Shown here: one piece after another, positions 35,801 through 38,800 of the stretch
Numbering within the stretch: the stretch's first letter is position 1
Layout: every line of letters starts with the position of its first letter
DNA from: Agapetus fuscipes
Lineage: Eukaryota > Arthropoda > Insecta > Trichoptera > Glossosomatidae
Reading direction: 5' to 3'
NCBI GenBank assembly: GCA_951799405.1
Contig: OX637336.1
Coordinates: 16,597,479 to 16,661,478, forward strand
Length of the DNA stretch: 64,000 nucleotides
Translations under genes and position numbers: made by a program
The notes under the pieces: model-generated
What the model was told of the DNA's origin: nothing
Databases searched by the model: none
The model's input: the letters and a program-made list of their open reading frames with translations, nothing else

Positions 35801-38800
35801 CCAACAGCAACGAAGGCCATTTTCAATCATTTCGGAGTACCAGATATAGACCTGTTCGCATCCACCATGGCACACATGAGTTCAACTTACGTGTCCAGAG
35901 ACTCCACAGACTCATGCGCAATCTTTCAAAACGCCTTCAGTCGGCACTGGCTCTACAATGTGGGTCGGATATTTCCTCCGCCAAACCTTATACCGAGGAT
36001 CCTGAGGCACCTAAACGGGGCGACCGGAACTTACCTACTCGTGGTCCCGAGGTGGCAGAGGGTCTTCTGGCGTCCAGACTTAATTCGTCGATCACTCGTA
36101 CCTCCGATGCAAATACCGAACCTGGTGTCAGTACTAATCAACACATCAACAGGCAATCCACCACCCAGGATTCAGGATCTGGAAATGGAAGTGTGGAAAA
36201 TTGGGACTGGGGACAGTATCTTAAATTCCTGGAACGCGGAAGAGAAAAGACTGTTCCTGTCAGGATGGCGAGCTTCCCCACTCAACACATATAAACCTGC
36301 TTGGCAAAGATGGTGCCGCTGGATACTGGCGAATAATACCCATCCCAACACACCATCTCCTAATCAATTGGCAAGGTATCTAGCGCAACTGTTCATTAAC
36401 GAAAAACTATCATACAGGACTATGCTGGTACACAAGTCAGCCATCGTAACCTTCTGCAACGCAATGATGGAAAATAATCTCAGCTCAGATTTCCTAGTGA
36501 AATTAAATTTAAAAACATTAAAAGCACTAGCAATGGTAAAGATCAACCCTCCTAAGTCCCCTGTGTGGAATCGGCAGATAGTGAGAGACTGGCTAGTCAG
36601 GAACACTCCTCGATCAGATTCTCTCTATGAAGTTGCGTGTAGAACGGCAATCTTACTTCTGTTATCTTCAGGAAGAAGAGTACACGATCTGACCTTGCTA
36701 AATATCACAGAAGGAAACATTCTCGACGAAGGCACATCAATTGTGTTAATTCCATTCTTTGGATCAAAAACAGATACCCTCAAACACCGACAATCTAATC
36801 GGAGACTTCTGGAATCCAAGGAACACAACGTCAACCCAGTCTTCTGGATAAGGAAGCTGATTGAACTATCACGCGAAAGGAGATCAGGACAAAATCTTTA
36901 TAACCTGTTCATCAGCACCCGAGTACAAGTGAAGGCAGCTGCAAGAACAATCATAGGAGGATGGGTAAAGAACACGCTAAAATCAGCAGGAGTAGAGGCC
37001 ACTCCCGGCAGCACACGTTCAGCGGTCGCATCACTTAATCCAATAGATAACATACTGGAAAGAGGCAACTGGAAAAAGGAAAACACTTTCAGAAAATACT
37101 ATCAGAAAGAGATGTTGAAACATACAGCTCCAGAAGATCTTTCCCTATTTCAACCAGTTAATATCAAATAAAGACGTCCCCGGTCACCAGGAGATAATAG
37201 ACAGATCTCTCATAATATGGACTCCAGACATCTCTCAGAACACATAATAGGGGAGTTTTACCTACCATTAAAACTCTTATTATGTTTCTATAGATGTCTG
37301 GAGTCCAGGTAACCCCTACCTGGTGTATTATGAGCTTTATGAAAAATTGCGACCGGGTTATGGGGAAACTGGAAATAGGGAACAGGAAATGGGGAAAAAG
37401 CGACCATAGAGTAGAAAGTGCCTAAAGTGTAAAAAAGTGCAAATCAAAGACCCAGGAATAGACTAAAAAACCACATAAAAGGGGAAAAGTGATTGTTTCT
37501 CTCATAATATGGACTCCAGACATCTATAGAAACATAATAAGAGTTTTAATGGTAGGTAAAACTCCCCTATTATGTTCTTTCAAGCGAGTTTTCACACTGC
37601 GTAGCGTTGTACCTATGTATACTTTTCCGCAGGAACATGGTATTTTGTATACGCCAGGGTTAGAGAGCATGTCTCTCTGGTCTTTGGCGGAGCGTAGACA
37701 GGCTGCCAGTTGCTTGGTAGGTTTGAAGATGGTCTTCACCTTGTGTTTATTCAAAATCTTCCCGATTCTATCAGTGACTTTGTGTAGGTATGGTAGGTAT
37801 GCAGTGCCCAGAGTGGGTAAAGGTTTAGTAGTGTGATGTTTTTTCTTACCCGGTCTGGCTGCTCTAATAATGTCCTTTCTCTTGTAGCCATTGGCTTCAA
37901 GCACTCTCAAGAGGTGGCGTCTTTCAGTTGGTAAGTGAGCAGGCTCACAAATACGCTCAGCTCTTTGGGTGAGAGTCCTGAGGATGCCCCTTTTTTGTCC
38001 AGGATGATGATTCGAGCTGCACTGTAGGTACCTATCCGTGTGTGTATGTTTTCGGTACACCGTGTGTCCTAATTTTCCATCAGATTTTTTGGTCACCAGC
38101 ACATCCAGAAATGGGATTTTGTTATCCTTTTCTATTTCTACAGTGAATTTTATATTGGGATGTAACGAGTTCAGGTGGTTTAGAAAGACATCCAGAGCTC
38201 CCTTTCCATGCGGCCAGATAACGAACGTATCGTCCACATAACGAAACCAGACATTGGGCTTAAGTGGGGCAGTGTCCAATGCCTTCCGTTCAAAGTTTTC
38301 CATAAAGAGATTGGCAACCGGTGGGCTGAGAGGGCTTCCCATGGGGACACCGTCAATCTGTTCATAGAACTCGTTATTCCACTGGAAATATGTGGTTTTC
38401 AGCACCTCTTGAAACAACAAAACAATATCATCAGCAAATAGTTCTCGTATTAAATCCAATGTCTCATTTACAGGTACATTTGTGAACAATGAGACTATAT
38501 CAAAACTCACTAGCAGCTCTCCTGGTTGTATTCGTAGTTCTTTTAATTTCTCTACGAAATCGTGCGAGTCCTTGACAAATGAACTTGTATGTCCAACATG
38601 TGGGCTTAGCATTGACGTCAGATATTTGGCTATGGTATAAGTGGGAGAATCAATAGTACTTATGATAGGTCGTAGAGGTGTACCAGTCTTGTGGATTTTT
38701 GGCAAACCGTACAACCGTGGAGGAAGTGCTTCAGATCTAGTCAAGGTCCGCTTGATCGAGTCATCAAACAAAGACGCCTTAATCAAAGCATTGGTTTTCT

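Larger units (their letters stand above)
32379..37575 (+). mobile_element. DIRS-type tyrosine-recombinase retrotransposon, copy 1
   Basis: About 5.2 kb with gag-like, RT, RNase H and tyrosine recombinase regions on plus. Inverted terminal repeats (32389-32590 against 37344-37535) and, at about 37200-37315, an internal complementary region joining the complement of the left end to that of the right end. No RT-integrase or LTRs. It has inserted inside a Penelope gene, with TATTATGT at both junctions. The recombinase is open; gag and RT are frameshifted. Confidence 0.93.

Noticed and set aside
35248..36294. 348-codon plus ORF rich in Arg/Ser
   Set aside because: Alternative frame of the RNase H/recombinase region; composition is a shadow of the real frame.
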